Below, one piece after another: positions 52,801 to 63,504 of a DNA stretch of 64,000 nt. This stretch comes from Pseudonocardia oroxyli (GTDB lineage Bacteria > Actinomycetota > Actinomycetes > Mycobacteriales > Pseudonocardiaceae). The notes under the pieces were generated by a model that saw nothing but the letters and a program-made list of their open reading frames with translations, was not told the origin of the DNA and did not search any database. Made by a program: the position numbers and the translations under genes. Position 1 is the first letter of the stretch. Each line of letters opens with the position of its first letter. The DNA is taken from assembly GCF_900102195.1 (NCBI RefSeq), contig NZ_FNBE01000006.1:1-64000 (forward strand), read 5' to 3'.

Positions 52801-52817
52801 ACCCTGCGCCACGGCAC
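49815..52817 (-). CDS. secreted S8 family serine protease (subtilase) with PA domain
   Basis: A 1000-residue secreted protease. Signal peptide at 1-26 (VMVVVAAVLAVVVVAPPAEAA), then an I9-like prodomain to about 155. The catalytic triad is Asp167 (IGIVDTGIDYTHADF), His232 (GHGTHVAG) and Ser560 (ETGTSMAGPF). A PA domain (CAPFDGVRGAIALLEWPAERACG) is inserted in the catalytic domain near residue 430, as in lactocepin-like subtilases. About 390 C-terminal residues are beta-rich with a probable fibronectin-like segment and no sortase motif, so it is secreted free. It would digest extracellular protein. Confidence 0.94.
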   Translation of the reverse strand: MPWRRVMVVVAAVLAVVVVAPPAEAAPVTAPVTAPSTAPSAVFVEFDDSAAEADWRAALPRGEDAARRMVEGTRARVDAHADAVLDQLRGAEGERELYRTHNAVPGVAVRADPAAAARIAALPGVRSVRRISDARPSNASAAQLAGTMRTWQDTGRLGAGVRIGIVDTGIDYTHADFGGPGTVEAFRGPRTFPTAKVVGGVDLAGDDYDSASTDPSRTVPRPDDDPLDCEGHGTHVAGSAAGYGVNADGSTFTGDYSALGPESLDAMRIGPGAAPQARLYAIRVFGCAGATALLPQALDRALDPDGDGDLTDRLDVVNLSLGTDFAPADDPVNDFVARLVDAGVTVVAAAGNGGDVTDAVGAPATAPGAIAVASVRDAGVLLDAAQIVGGPQLTGQYGVDFTGTLDVTAPVVAVGGEGCAPFDGVRGAIALLEWPAERACGSAVRADNAQAAGAVGVLLATDGDQGGARIAGNATIPMFQLDGPSTAVLRGAGPVRVHLDGTLAGTVATRVPGIADTVSESSARGTRGPGVKPDVAAPGETIVSAAAGTGSGRISETGTSMAGPFVAGVAALVREAHPDWTPTQVKTAIVTTAADVRAATAPSGLQAPMRVGGGRVDARAALDPPVLAGDGAAVGVGFGVVEVPAGQTVTRTRTIQVSGPVSAARYEPITTVPGVSITVAPGVPGALTVTLTAQADALRHTLDPTMSPVQHGRPRQYVADASGRIVLTAGGREVRVPVTSAPRPVSTLTAQRGGDGIVLGGAGLDQGSGSEAYRSRAGVFSLLASSPELPACAPGRALGCVTGETGRGGDVRWVGAARAGDTIGIAVSMWGTLPDVGATTVPTVGFDVDGDGVVDRAVGLVKVPETDVLVARVVDAEGRELDTLPVNGLPGDVDSRVFDTDTWVLPVRLSVLGAAPGRPLSMQVRVEGDYGPVDVTTPGGEPTAPVDVVDLAPWVPAGDAPLLTPADAGTRLPDPGGALLVVVPQNGEGTRAAVLPDPNG

Positions 52818-52907
52818 CCGCGTTCCCCTCCCACCGATCGGTGAGCGAAACGTAGATCAGCACAGGCAGGGTGACGCCGAGTCACACCCGATCCGCTGAC
52901 CCCCGCC

Positions 52908-52949
52908 CGTGAGCGGCGATCGTCGCTCGAGCGACGATCGCCGCTCACG
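52908..52949. repeat. family B palindrome, copy 2 (perfect)
   Basis: Left arm GTGAGCGGCGATCGTCGC (52909-52926), loop TCGA, right arm GCGACGATCGCCGCTCAC (52931-52948): since the loop is itself palindromic the whole 40 bp is a perfect palindrome, extended by a C/G pair. It lies 58 bp after the serA stop (minus strand) and 91 bp before the subtilase start. Nothing else is seen in 52818-53007. Confidence 0.95.
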
Positions 52950-53007
52950 ACGGGGTGATGGCCCGGGCCGAGCAGGCCCTCCCCCCGTCGGGAGAAGAGC
53001 CGCGCGC

Positions 53008-54615
53008 TCAGTCGTCGAAGCTGATCATCCGGGTGGTGCTCGCGCCGACGGAGGCGCCGATCGGCTCGAGCACGCCCGGGTCGATCGCCCGGTCCACGCG
53101 CAGCAGCATGATCGCGTCCGCGCCGTCCGTGGTCTGGCTGATCTGCGCGGCCTCGATGTTCACCGCGGCCTCGCCCAGCAGCGAGCCGACCCGGCCCATG
53201 ACGCCGGGGCGGTCCGCGTACTCCAGGAGCAGGACCTCCCCCTCGGCGCGCAGGTCGAAGTGGCGGCCGTTGACCTCGACGAGCTTCTCGACCTGCGCGC
53301 GGCCGGTGAGCGTGCCGGAGACGGTGATCGCCTCGCCGTCCGGCATGGCGGCGCGCAGCTGCACGACGGAGCGGTGGTTCTCCGACTCCGGGGCGGTGGT
53401 CAGCTCGACCGAGACGCCGCGCTCGGCGGCCAGCGCCGGGACGTTGACGAAGGTCACCTGGTCCTCGACGACGTGGTGGAACACGCCGCGCAGGGCCGCG
53501 AGGGACAGCACCGAGACGTCCTCCGACGCGAGCTCACCCGCGACGTCCACCGTGACGGAGGTGGGCACCCGACCCGCGACGGCGTGCAGCACGGTGCCCA
53601 GCTTCTGCACCAGCGGCAGCCACGGCCGGACCTCCTCGCCGACGGCGCCGTTGATCTGCACGTTCACCGCGTCCGGCACGAACTCGCCCGCCAGGGCGAG
53701 CTGCACCGAGCGCGCGACGTCCGTGCCCGCGCGGTCCTGCGCCTCGGTCGTCGAGGCGCCGAGGTGCGGGGTGACGGTGATGTTCTCCAGCTCGAACAGC
53801 GGGCTCGAGGTGGTGGGCTCGGTGACGTAGACGTCCACGCCCGCGCCGCCGACGTGCCCCGACCGCACGGCCTCGGCCAGCGCGTCCTCGTCGATCAGGC
53901 CGCCGCGGGCCGCGTTGACGATGATCACGCCCGGCTTGGTGAGCGCGAGCTGGTCCTTGCCGATGAGGCCGAGGGTCTCGGGGGTCTTCGGCAGGTGGAT
54001 GGTGATGAAGTCCGCGGTCGCGAGGAGGTCCTCGAGGCTGAGCAGCTCGATGCCCAGCTGCGCGGCCCGGGCCGGGGCGACGTAGGGGTCGTAGGCGACG
54101 AGCCGGACGTCGAACGCGCCGAGGCGCTGCGCGACCAGCTGGCCGATCTTGCCCAGGCCCACCACGCCGACGGTCTTGCCCTGCAGCTCCACGCCGCCGT
54201 ACTGCGAGCGCTTCCACTGCCCCTGGCGCAGCGAGGCGTCCGCCGCCGGGATGTGCCGGGCGGTGGCCAGCAGCAGCGCGACCGCGTGCTCGGCGGCCGA
54301 CACGATGTTCGAGGTGGGGGCGTTGACGACCATGACGCCGCGGGCCGTGGCGGCCGGGACGTCCACGTTGTCGAGGCCGACGCCGGCGCGGGCCACCACC
54401 TTCAGGCGGGTCGAGGCGGCGAACACCTCCGCGTCGACCTTGGTGGCCGAGCGGACCAGCAGCGCGTCCGCGTCCGCCACCGCCTCGAGCAGGGCGGGTC
54501 GGTCGGTGCCGTCCACGTGCCGGATCTCGACCTCGGATCCCAACAGCTCCACGGCGGAGGGCGCGAGCTTCTCCGCGAGCAGGACGACGGGACGGGTGGC
54601 GGCTGCGCTACTCAC
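53008..54615 (-). CDS. serA: D-3-phosphoglycerate dehydrogenase
   Basis: A 535-residue enzyme that starts serine synthesis by oxidising 3-phosphoglycerate. It shows VGVVGLGKIGQLVAQRLGAF (NAD fold), ARGGLIDEDALAEAV (substrate Arg), VDVYVTEP and PHLGASTTEAQDRAG (catalytic His). The intervening allosteric substrate-binding domain of the long actinobacterial type covers about 310-455, and a C-terminal ACT domain (LLLEYADRPGVMGRVGSLLGEAAVNIEAAQ) senses serine. A GTG start at 54615 follows GGAG. TAGACT upstream may be the -10. Confidence 0.96.
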   Translation of the reverse strand: MSSAAATRPVVLLAEKLAPSAVELLGSEVEIRHVDGTDRPALLEAVADADALLVRSATKVDAEVFAASTRLKVVARAGVGLDNVDVPAATARGVMVVNAPTSNIVSAAEHAVALLLATARHIPAADASLRQGQWKRSQYGGVELQGKTVGVVGLGKIGQLVAQRLGAFDVRLVAYDPYVAPARAAQLGIELLSLEDLLATADFITIHLPKTPETLGLIGKDQLALTKPGVIIVNAARGGLIDEDALAEAVRSGHVGGAGVDVYVTEPTTSSPLFELENITVTPHLGASTTEAQDRAGTDVARSVQLALAGEFVPDAVNVQINGAVGEEVRPWLPLVQKLGTVLHAVAGRVPTSVTVDVAGELASEDVSVLSLAALRGVFHHVVEDQVTFVNVPALAAERGVSVELTTAPESENHRSVVQLRAAMPDGEAITVSGTLTGRAQVEKLVEVNGRHFDLRAEGEVLLLEYADRPGVMGRVGSLLGEAAVNIEAAQISQTTDGADAIMLLRVDRAIDPGVLEPIGASVGASTTRMISFDD

Positions 54616-54710
54616 GATGCTCCACAGGTGGGCGGACGGGTCACCAGGAGTCTAGGAGGCCCCGCCGACGGTTCTCGCCCCGAGGTGGCGCACCCGATAC
54701 CACGCGGCGG

Positions 54711-55718
54711 TCACGCGTGGGTGAACTGTGCCGAATCGGACATGAGCCCGGCCAGGAGCTCGAAGCTGCGGAACCACCCGGCCCGGTCGACGACGGGGCA
54801 GGCGACGATCAGCTCGTCCACCCCGACCCGCTGGGCGAAGTCCTCCAGCCAGGTCTCCACGGTGTCCGGCGTGCCGACCGCGGTGTACTTCATCATCCCG
54901 AGGATCTGGCGGCCGGACGGCGTGCTCAGCACGGCCTCCGCCTCCTCGTCGGTCAGCCGGTGGCCACCGCGGGAGAGGAAGAGCTTGACCCGGCTCAGCT
55001 GCGCCCGGTGCTGCCGCTCGGCGGCCTCCTCCGCGGAGTCCGCGGCGATGACGTTGACCCCCGCCAGCACCCGCGGCGCGGCGAGGTGGGCCGACGGCCG
55101 GAACTCGGAGCGGTAGGTCTGCACGGCGGCCTCGAGCTGGTCGGGCGCGAAGTGCGAGGCGAACGCGTAGGGCAGACCGAGGATCGCGGCCACCTGGGCG
55201 CCGTAGAGCGACGACCCGAGGATGAACAGCGGGACCCGGGTGCCCCGGCCCGGGTAGGCGTCGACCCCCTCGATCAGGGACTGGCCGTCGAGGAAGGCCT
55301 GCAGCTCCTGGACGTCCTGGGGGAAGGTCTCCGACGCCCGCGGGTCCCGGCGCAGCGCGCGGAAGGTGTTCTGGTCGGTGCCCGGCGCCCGGCCCAGCCC
55401 CAGCTCGATGCGGCCGGGGAAGAGCTCGGCCAGGGTGCCGAACTGCTCGGCGATCTGCAGCGGCGAGTGGTTGGGCAGCATGACCCCGCCCGCGCCGAGC
55501 GTGATCGTCGAGGTCTGCGAGGCGACGTGCCCGATCATGACGCTCGTCGCCGACGAGGCGATGGAGCGCATGTTGTGGTGCTCGGCGTACCAGATGCGCC
55601 GGAAGCCCCAGCGCTCCGCGCGCTGCGCCAGCTCCACGCTGGCCTGCAGGCCCTCGCGCACCGACTCGCCCTCCGCGACGGTCGCCAGGTCGAGGATGGA
55701 CAGCGGGGGCAGGGACAC
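54711..55718 (-). CDS. LLM-class flavin-dependent oxidoreductase
   Basis: A 335-residue bacterial-luciferase-like monooxygenase: [86 protein letters not shown]. Actinobacterial members often use FMNH2 or F420. The GTG at 55718 is chosen because GGAAGG lies 8 nt upstream; a GTG at 55727 would overlap that ribosome-binding site. It lies downstream of ilvC across palindrome B3. Confidence 0.9.
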   Translation of the reverse strand: MSLPPLSILDLATVAEGESVREGLQASVELAQRAERWGFRRIWYAEHHNMRSIASSATSVMIGHVASQTSTITLGAGGVMLPNHSPLQIAEQFGTLAELFPGRIELGLGRAPGTDQNTFRALRRDPRASETFPQDVQELQAFLDGQSLIEGVDAYPGRGTRVPLFILGSSLYGAQVAAILGLPYAFASHFAPDQLEAAVQTYRSEFRPSAHLAAPRVLAGVNVIAADSAEEAAERQHRAQLSRVKLFLSRGGHRLTDEEAEAVLSTPSGRQILGMMKYTAVGTPDTVETWLEDFAQRVGVDELIVACPVVDRAGWFRSFELLAGLMSDSAQFTHA

Positions 55719-55828
55719 GACGGGCACCTTCCGATCGGGATCACTCCCCCGTGCCAACACGCCCGCGCCCCGATCTCTTCCGCACACACGAACGGCGCCC
55801 CCGGGATCCGGGAGCGCCGCCGGTGGTC

Positions 55829-55868
55829 GTGAGTGGCGATGGTCGCTCTGGCGACCATCGCCGCTCAC
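55829..55868. repeat. family B palindrome, copy 3
   Basis: Left arm GTGAGTGGCGATGGTCGC (55829-55846), loop TCTG, right arm GCGACCATCGCCGCTCAC (55851-55868), with a single G-T wobble. It begins 4 bp beyond the ilvC stop codon (minus strand). Its right arm is identical to that of copy 1. Confidence 0.95.
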
Positions 55869-55872
55869 AGGG

Positions 55873-57455
<1,583 letters not shown>

Positions 57456-57463
<8 letters not shown>

Positions 57464-59453
57464 CGGACTCCTCCAGGGCCTGGGCGGTGACGTCGGCGAT
57501 CTCGTCGACTCCCGCGGCCAGCTCGTCGCCCTCGAACAGCGGCCGGACGGCGCGGGCGGACATGATCTCGTCGTTGCCGGTGCCCGCGGCGACCATCGGC
57601 CAGACCTGGGCGTCCGCGCCGACGGTGAAGTCGATGACCACGGGCTGGTCGTTGATCTCCATGGCCTGCCGGATGACCGCGTCGACGTCGTCCTTCGACT
57701 CGGCCCGCAGCCCCACGCACCCCATCGCCTCGGCGAGGAGCTTGAAGTCCGGGATGCGGTGCTTGTGGGTGCCGAGGTCGGTGTTGGAGTAGCGCTGGTC
57801 GTAGAACAGCGTCTGCCACTGCCGGACCATGCCCAGGTTGCCGTTGTTGATCACGGCGACCTTGATCGGGATGCCCTCGATCGCGCAGGTCGCGAGCTCC
57901 TGGTTGGTCATCTGGAAGCAGCCGTCGCCGTCGATGGCCCACACGACCTTGTCCGGCACGCCCGCCTTGGCGCCCATGGCGGCGGGGACCGCGTAGCCCA
58001 TGGTGCCCGCGCCGCCGGAGTTCAGCCAGGTCCGCGGGTTCTCGTACTTCACGAACTGGGCGGCCCACATCTGGTGCTGCCCGACGCCCGCGGTGTAGAC
58101 CGCGTCCGGGCCTGCGATCGCGCCGATCCGCTCGATGACGTACTGCGGCGACAGCGAGCCGTCGTCCGGCCAGTCGTAGCCGAGCGGGAAGGTCGTGCGC
58201 CAGCCGTCGAGCTGGGCCCACCAGGCGCCGAGGTCGGTGAGCTGCTCGCCGCGCACGGCGTCGGTCAGCTCGACGATGATCTCCTTGGCGTCCCCCACGA
58301 TCGGGACGTCCGCGCGCCGGTTCTTGCTGATCTCGGCGGGGTCGATGTCCGCGTGGACGATCTTCGCGTCCGGCGCGAACGTGGCGAGCTGGCCGGTGAC
58401 CCGGTCGTCGAAGCGCGCACCCAGGGCGATCAGCAGGTCGGACTTCTGCATCGCCCCGACCGCGGCCACCGTGCCGTGCATGCCGGGCATGCCGACGTGC
58501 TGGCGGTGGCTGTCCGGGAACGCGCCGCGCGCCATCAGGGTGGTGACGACGGGGATGTTCGTGAGCTCGGCGAGCTCGAGCAGCTCGGCGTGGGCCTCCG
58601 CCTTGATCACGCCGCCGCCGACGTAGAGCACCGGCTTGCGCGCGGCCGCGATCAGCTTCGCGGCCTCGCGGATCTGCTTGCTGTGCGGACGGGTGGTGGG
58701 GCGGTAGCCCGGCAGCCTCAGCTCCGGCGGCCACGAGAACGTGGTCTGGGCCTGCTGCACGTCCTTGGGGATGTCCACCAGGACCGGGCCGGGTCGGCCC
58801 GTCGACGCCAGGTGGAAGGCCTCGGCGATCGCCCGCGGGATCTCCGCCGGGTCGGTCACCAGCATGTTGTGCTTGGTCACCGGCATGGTGATGCCGGTGA
58901 TGTCGGCCTCCTGGAACGCGTCCGTGCCGATGAGCGGCCTGGCCACCTGCCCGGTGATGGCGACGACCGGGACGGAGTCCATGTGGGCGTCCGCCAGCGG
59001 GGTGATCAGGTTGGTCGCGCCCGGCCCGGAGGTGGCCATGCAGACCCCGACCTTGCCGGTGGCCTGCGCGTAGCCGGTGGCGGCGTGCCCGCCGCCCTGC
59101 TCGTGCCGGACGAGGACGTGCCGGACCGACGTCGAGTCGAGCAGCGGGTCGTAGGTCGGCAGGATCGTCCCGCCCGGGATGCCGAAGACGACCTCGCAGC
59201 CGATGGACTCGAGTGACCGGACGATGGACTGGGCGCCGGTGACCTGCTCCGGCCCGGATCGCGGGCCGGGGACGACGGAGGCGGGCTCGTGGCGCACCTC
59301 GCCGGTCTTGTCGGGTCGATGCTGGTCGGCGCGCTGCTGGTCGGGTCGCTGCCCCGGGACGCCGGTCGGGCGTCCCGCGGGCACTCCGGTACGTCCCGGC
59401 GGCGGTGCCGGTTTCGGTCCCGGGGTGCCGGGACGGGGAGTCGCGGTGGTCAT
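57456..59453 (-). CDS. ilvB: acetolactate synthase large (catalytic) subunit
   Basis: A 665-residue ThDP enzyme condensing pyruvate with pyruvate or 2-oxobutyrate, the first common step to valine, leucine and isoleucine. It shows [15 protein letters not shown], the catalytic Glu in [20 protein letters not shown]-domain [15 protein letters not shown] and the ThDP motif [15 protein letters not shown]...NNGNLGM. A Pro/Gly/Arg-rich N-terminal extension of about 65 residues is longer than usual and probably disordered. The ATG at 59453 follows GAGGCAGAG. Transcription is governed by the leader attenuator upstream. Confidence 0.97.
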
Positions 59454-59496
59454 CTCTGCCTCACTACTGAGCCGAACATCATGGGTGCCGGACATG

Positions 59497-59533
59497 AAAA
59501 AACCCCCGTCGCCTGGGCCAGGCGGAACGAGGG
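59497..59533 (-). terminator. transcription attenuator of ilvBNC
   Basis: On the minus strand CCCTCGT plus CGCCTG pairs with CAGGCG plus ACGGGGG (59533-59503), loop GCC, with a two-base bulge. The stem is followed by six T (59502-59497), a textbook intrinsic terminator. It lies 35 nt after the stop of the leader peptide and 44 nt before the ilvB ATG, the position of a translation-controlled attenuator. Confidence 0.9.
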
Positions 59534-59568
59534 TGGCGCGTCGGGTCCGAGTACTCGAAAGGTCCTCC

Positions 59569-59616
59569 TCAGACGGTGACGCGCCTGAAAAGTACGAGAA
59601 TTCGGAGGTCGGACAT
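59569..59616 (-). CDS. ilvL-like: ilvBNC leader peptide
   Basis: A 15-codon frame encoding [15 protein letters not shown] with a run Ile-Leu-Val-Leu, i.e. all three branched-chain residues, and 7 of 15 residues branched-chain. When charged tRNAs are scarce the ribosome stalls here, favouring an antiterminator over the hairpin at 59503-59533. Such peptides are known before ilvB in Corynebacterium and Streptomyces. A TAGCGT hexamer 7 nt before the ATG suggests a leaderless start. The competing pairing was not resolved by eye; the self-complementary CGAGTACTCG between peptide and terminator may take part. Confidence 0.88.
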   Translation of the reverse strand: MSDLRILVLFRRVTV

Positions 59617-59623
59617 GGCGAGG

Positions 59624-59654
59624 ACGCTAGCACGCCGCGGGCGCGGGGCGTCAA
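59624..59654 (-). promoter_or_regulatory. ilvBNC promoter
   Basis: TTGACG (59654-59649) and TAGCGT (59629-59624) on the minus strand, spaced 19 bp, 7 nt before the leader-peptide ATG. The -35 is close to consensus; the spacing is 1-2 bp longer than ideal. Confidence 0.65.
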
Positions 59655-59693
59655 CCGGCTGGGACACCCCGTCCCGGATCGTGGGAGGCGGGG

Positions 59694-60458
59694 TCAGAAC
59701 GGGACCTCCGTCGCCAGCAGGCCGGTGCCGCGTTCGCGCAGGCTGAGGGCCCGACAGAACTCCACGGCGTCCAGCTCGAGGGGCTCCCCACCGCCGCCGA
59801 ACTCCCAGCGGCCGCCCGCCGGGCCGGTGAGCACGAGGGTGCAGGGCGCGCCGTGCCTGCCCGCCCACTCGGTCACGACGTCGGCCACGAGGACGCCGTC
59901 GTGGGCGGCGGTCAGGACGGGTTCGCGGCCGGTCGCCCGCGCGATGTCGACGCGGTGCATCCAGGAGTCCCGGGTGAGGATCGTGTCCAGCAGGAAGCCC
60001 ATCGTCCAAGGCTCCCGCGCCCCGCCCGGCAGCTCGACCCCGCCGACCGGCATCGCCCGCAGGGCCGCGGGCCTGCGCCGCCTGCCTGCCGCCGCGCGCG
60101 GACCGGCCGCGGCGTAGCGCTCGACGATCTCCGCGGGCGCCATCCCGCCGCGCCGCGCGACCTGGCGGGCCGTCATGTGGTCGGTGCTGTTGCCGCCCGC
60201 CCGGTGCTGCGCCCACAGGGACAGGGCGAACTCGCCGGCGAAGCGCGGCAGCGACGCCCCGCACTCGGCCATGCCGAGCATGTGGCTCGCCATGTCCCGC
60301 ACGTCCCAGCCGGGACAGTCGGTGGGCCGGGCCCAGTCGTCGGACCCGAGCCCGCCGAACAGGTCGAGGCCGCGGGCGTACTCGGCGGCGGCGAGGTCCA
60401 TCGCGGTCTCGTGGTCCAGGGCGGCCCGGCGAGCGGAGGTCGGGGCGGGGGCGGTCAT
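59694..60458 (-). CDS. maleylpyruvate isomerase / mycothiol-dependent (DinB-like) family protein
   Basis: A 254-residue protein with the MDMPI N-terminal domain: DWARPTDCPGWDVRDMASHMLGMAE (metal His in ASHMLG) and later TILTRDSWMHRVDIARATGR (second His). These helical-bundle metalloenzymes often use mycothiol. A C-terminal SCP2-like domain (GAPCTLVLTGPAGGRWEFGGGGEPLELDAVEFCRAL) completes the pattern. The ATG at 60458 follows GAGGAGC and overlaps the TGA of the TetR gene (ATGA), so the regulator and enzyme are co-translated. Confidence 0.87.
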   Translation of the reverse strand: MTAPAPTSARRAALDHETAMDLAAAEYARGLDLFGGLGSDDWARPTDCPGWDVRDMASHMLGMAECGASLPRFAGEFALSLWAQHRAGGNSTDHMTARQVARRGGMAPAEIVERYAAAGPRAAAGRRRRPAALRAMPVGGVELPGGAREPWTMGFLLDTILTRDSWMHRVDIARATGREPVLTAAHDGVLVADVVTEWAGRHGAPCTLVLTGPAGGRWEFGGGGEPLELDAVEFCRALSLRERGTGLLATEVPF

Positions 60459-61129
60459 GGCAGCTCCTCGGGTGGTGGGGCGGGCGGGTCCTCGGGTGGT
60501 GGGGCGGGCGGGTCCTCGGGTCGTGCGGTGGGCGGGTCCTCGGTTGGGCGGGGCAGGGCGAGGTCGTCCGCCAGCAGGTCGACCATCCGGCCGAGCAACC
60601 GGACGTAGCGGTCGCCGCCGGGGTCGTTGGACCACTGGGCGGCCACGATCCCGCCGAGGGCGGCGACGAACAGGTCCACGTCGGCGTCGGACACGGCGGG
60701 CCCGAGCGCGCGGAACCGGGCGACGGTCCGCTCCATCGCCCGCAGCGAGGGCGCGTAGCTCTCCGGGCTCGGGGCGAAGTCCGGCAGCACGCGTTGGTCC
60801 ATGAGCTGGTGGCGGACGAGGTCGGCGGTGGCGAAGCCGACATAGAACCGGGCGATCGCGTGCAGCGCCGCGCGCGGGTCGGCGGGCAGCTCCACGGCCT
60901 CGAAGGCCTCGGCGAACTCCTGCCACGCCTGCCCGAACATCGCGTCGTACAGCGCGTTCTTGGAGGCGAAATGCGTGTACAGCGACGGCGCGCGCATGCC
61001 GACGCCGTCGGCGACCGCCCGCAGGGTGAGCCCGCCCAGACCGTCCCGGCGGGCCACCTCCCAGGCGACGGCGAGGATCTCGCCGCGGGCCGACGCCCGC
61101 CGCCGATCCTGCCAAGTTTCTCCTAACAC
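60455..61129 (-). CDS. TetR-family regulator with Pro-rich repeated tail
   Basis: A 224-residue regulator: helix-turn-helix LTLRAVADGVGMRAPSLYTHFASKNALYDAMF (residues about 33-65), then a ligand domain with WHG-type helices. The C-terminal 25 residues are an unusual tandem repeat, EDPPAPPP, encoded by 24-bp DNA repeats. The GTG at 61129 is the family-consistent start. It is co-translated with the downstream MDMPI-type enzyme, which is its likely target operon. Confidence 0.9.
   Translation of the reverse strand: MLGETWQDRRRASARGEILAVAWEVARRDGLGGLTLRAVADGVGMRAPSLYTHFASKNALYDAMFGQAWQEFAEAFEAVELPADPRAALHAIARFYVGFATADLVRHQLMDQRVLPDFAPSPESYAPSLRAMERTVARFRALGPAVSDADVDLFVAALGGIVAAQWSNDPGGDRYVRLLGRMVDLLADDLALPRPTEDPPTARPEDPPAPPPEDPPAPPPEELP
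60465..60545 (-). repeat. 24-bp tandem repeat in the 3' end of the TetR gene
   Basis: Three units of TCCTCGGGTGGTGGGGCGGG plus CGGG start at 60465, 60489 and 60513, followed by a partial one. The first two are identical and the third diverged. Being 24 bp, they keep frame and encode PPAPPPED units. The region is unstable in principle and may vary between strains. Confidence 0.9.
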
Positions 61130-61196
61130 GATTCGGAACTATGGCCGTGATCAGCGATGACGTCCAGTCTCGCCGCTCGAACGGCGCAGTGGGACG

Positions 61197-61655
61197 ATGG
61201 TGTGCGTGAGCGCAGAGAAGTCCCGGCCCGGCATGGCCGAGGGACACGTGTCCGCAGCCGACCCGGTCGCCCGCGGGGAGACGCCGTCCCGCCTGGTCTT
61301 CCGCCGGTCCTCGCTGGCGCTCGCGGGCGCGGCCTTCTTCCTCGTCGCGGCGATCCCGTTCGCGTTCGGGGCGCCGTGGTTCTGGCTGGTCTACCTGGTG
61401 CCGCTCGGCTACGCGTACTGGATCCTGCGGCTACGCACGGTGGTCGACGACGAGTCGGTCACCGCACGTCGTCTCCTCGCGAGCAGGCGCGTACCGTGGT
61501 CGGAGATCAGTTCGCTGCGACTGGGCAAGAAATCCCGGGTCAGCGCGGTGCTGACCGACGACTCGGAGCTACCACTCCCGACCGTCCGCGTCCGAGACCT
61601 TCCCGCGCTCGCCGCCGTCTCCGGCGGCAGGCTGCCCGACCCGGCTGGAGAGTAG
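61197..61655 (+). CDS. membrane-anchored PH-domain protein
   Basis: A 152-residue protein. Two membrane helices at about residues 40-75 ([39 protein letters not shown]) precede a bacterial PH domain ([51 protein letters not shown]). The function is unknown; such genes often precede ilvD in actinobacteria. Its stop is 4 bp from the ilvD start, so the two form an operon. A GTG at 61206 is an alternative start. Confidence 0.82.
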   Translation: MVCVSAEKSRPGMAEGHVSAADPVARGETPSRLVFRRSSLALAGAAFFLVAAIPFAFGAPWFWLVYLVPLGYAYWILRLRTVVDDESVTARRLLASRRVPWSEISSLRLGKKSRVSAVLTDDSELPLPTVRVRDLPALAAVSGGRLPDPAGE

Positions 61656-61659
61656 AGCA

Positions 61660-63501
61660 ATGCCGGCCCTTCGTTCCCGAGTCACCACCCACGGCCGCAA
61701 CGCGGCCGGAGCCCGTTCCCTGTGGCGCGCCACCGGCATGGGGGACAGCGACTTCGGCAAGCCGATCGTCGCGATCGCCAACTCCTACACCCAGTTCGTG
61801 CCCGGCCACGTGCACCTCAAGGGCATGGGTGACCTCGTGGCGTCGGCCATCACGGCCGCGGGTGGGGTGGCGCGCGAGTTCAACACCATCGCCGTCGACG
61901 ACGGCATCGCCATGGGCCACGGCGGCATGCTCTACTCGCTGCCCTCCCGCGAGGTCATCTCCGACGCGGTCGAGTACATGGTCAACGGGCACGCCGCGGA
62001 CGCGCTGGTCTGCATCTCCAACTGCGACAAGATCACCCCGGGCATGCTGAACGCCGCGATGCGGCTCGACATCCCCACGGTGTTCGTGTCCGGCGGGCCG
62101 ATGGAGGCGGGCAAGGCCGTCGTCGTCGGGGGTGTGGCGCAGGCGCCGACCGACCTGATCACCGCGATCTCGGCGTCCGCGTCCTCCGCGGTCGACGAGG
62201 ACGGGCTGGCCGCCGTCGAGCGCTCGGCCTGTCCGACCTGCGGGTCCTGCTCGGGCATGTTCACCGCGAACTCGATGAACTGCCTCACCGAGGCCCTCGG
62301 GCTCTCGCTGCCGGGCAACGGCTCCACCCTGGCCACGCACTCCGCGCGCCGCGAGCTGTTCCTCGAGGCCGGGCGCACGGTCATGCGGCTGTGCGAGCGC
62401 TGGTACGGGTCGGACGACGCGTCGGTGTTGCCGCGCAGCATCGCCACCCGGGAGGCGTTCGAGAACGCGATGGCGCTCGACGTCGCGATGGGCGGCTCCA
62501 CCAACACGGTGCTGCACATCCTCGCGGCCGCGCAGGAGGGCGAGATCGACTTCACCCTCTCCGACATCGACGCCGTCTCCCGCCGGGTGCCGTGTCTGTC
62601 GAAGGTCTCGCCGAACTCGGACTACCACATGGAGGACGTCCACCGGGCCGGTGGCATCCCCGCCCTGCTGGGCGAGCTCTACCGGGCCGGCCTGCTGAAC
62701 ACCGGGGTCCACTCGGTGCACTCGCCGTCGCTGGAGGAGTGGCTGGCCGAGTGGGACATCCGGGCCGAGTCGCCGTCGGAGCAGGCGGTCGAGCTGTTCC
62801 ACGCCGCGCCCGGCGGGGTGCGGACCACGCAGGCGTTCTCCACGGACAACCGCTGGTCCTCGCTGGACACGGACGCCGCGGGCGGGTGCATCCGGGACCT
62901 GGAACACGCCTACACCGCGGACGGCGGGCTGGCGGTGCTGCGCGGCAACATGGCCGAGCGCGGCGCGGTGATCAAGACCGCGGGCATCCCCGAGGACATC
63001 TGGCGGTTCGAGGGCCCGGCCCTGGTCGTGGAGAGCCAGGAGGAGGCCGTCTCGGTCATCCTCCACAAGACGATCAAGCCCGGTGACGTCCTGGTGGTCC
63101 GCTACGAGGGCCCCGCGGGCGGGCCGGGGATGCAGGAGATGCTGCACCCCACCGCGTTCCTCAAGGGCGCGGGCCTGGGCGCGAAGTGCGCGCTGGTCAC
63201 CGACGGCCGCTTCTCCGGCGGCTCCAGCGGGATCTCGGTCGGGCACGTGGCGCCCGAGGCCGCGGCCGGCGGCGCGATCGGCCTCGTCGAGAACGGCGAC
63301 CGCATCCTGATCGACGTCCGCGAGCGCAGCTTGTCGATCCTCGTCGACGACGAGGTCCTGGCCGAGCGGCGCGCGAAGATGGACGCGAGCGAACGCCCCT
63401 GGACCCCGAAGGACCGGGACCGGGTGGTCAGCAAGGCCCTGCGCGCCTACGCCGCCATGGCCACGTCCGCGGACACCGGCGCCGTCCGCCACGTCCCCTG
63501 A
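61660..63501 (+). CDS. ilvD: dihydroxy-acid dehydratase
   Basis: A 613-residue Fe-S dehydratase, next to last step of valine and isoleucine synthesis. It has cluster and metal ligands in [13 protein letters not shown] and [24 protein letters not shown], and the C-terminal [19 protein letters not shown]. The length is normal. It begins 4 bp after the PH-domain gene with GGAGAG upstream. Palindrome B4 starts 3 bp after its stop. Confidence 0.98.
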   Translation: MPALRSRVTTHGRNAAGARSLWRATGMGDSDFGKPIVAIANSYTQFVPGHVHLKGMGDLVASAITAAGGVAREFNTIAVDDGIAMGHGGMLYSLPSREVISDAVEYMVNGHAADALVCISNCDKITPGMLNAAMRLDIPTVFVSGGPMEAGKAVVVGGVAQAPTDLITAISASASSAVDEDGLAAVERSACPTCGSCSGMFTANSMNCLTEALGLSLPGNGSTLATHSARRELFLEAGRTVMRLCERWYGSDDASVLPRSIATREAFENAMALDVAMGGSTNTVLHILAAAQEGEIDFTLSDIDAVSRRVPCLSKVSPNSDYHMEDVHRAGGIPALLGELYRAGLLNTGVHSVHSPSLEEWLAEWDIRAESPSEQAVELFHAAPGGVRTTQAFSTDNRWSSLDTDAAGGCIRDLEHAYTADGGLAVLRGNMAERGAVIKTAGIPEDIWRFEGPALVVESQEEAVSVILHKTIKPGDVLVVRYEGPAGGPGMQEMLHPTAFLKGAGLGAKCALVTDGRFSGGSSGISVGHVAPEAAAGGAIGLVENGDRILIDVRERSLSILVDDEVLAERRAKMDASERPWTPKDRDRVVSKALRAYAAMATSADTGAVRHVP

Positions 63502-63504
63502 CCC

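Noticed and set aside
49758-52844. A long plus-strand open frame opposite the subtilase gene
   Set aside because: Composition is Arg/Gly/His/Pro-rich without domains; the minus strand has an intact signal peptide and catalytic triad.
60465-60545. Possible CRISPR-like array
   Set aside because: The 24-bp units are directly contiguous with no spacers, and they are in frame inside a regulator gene.
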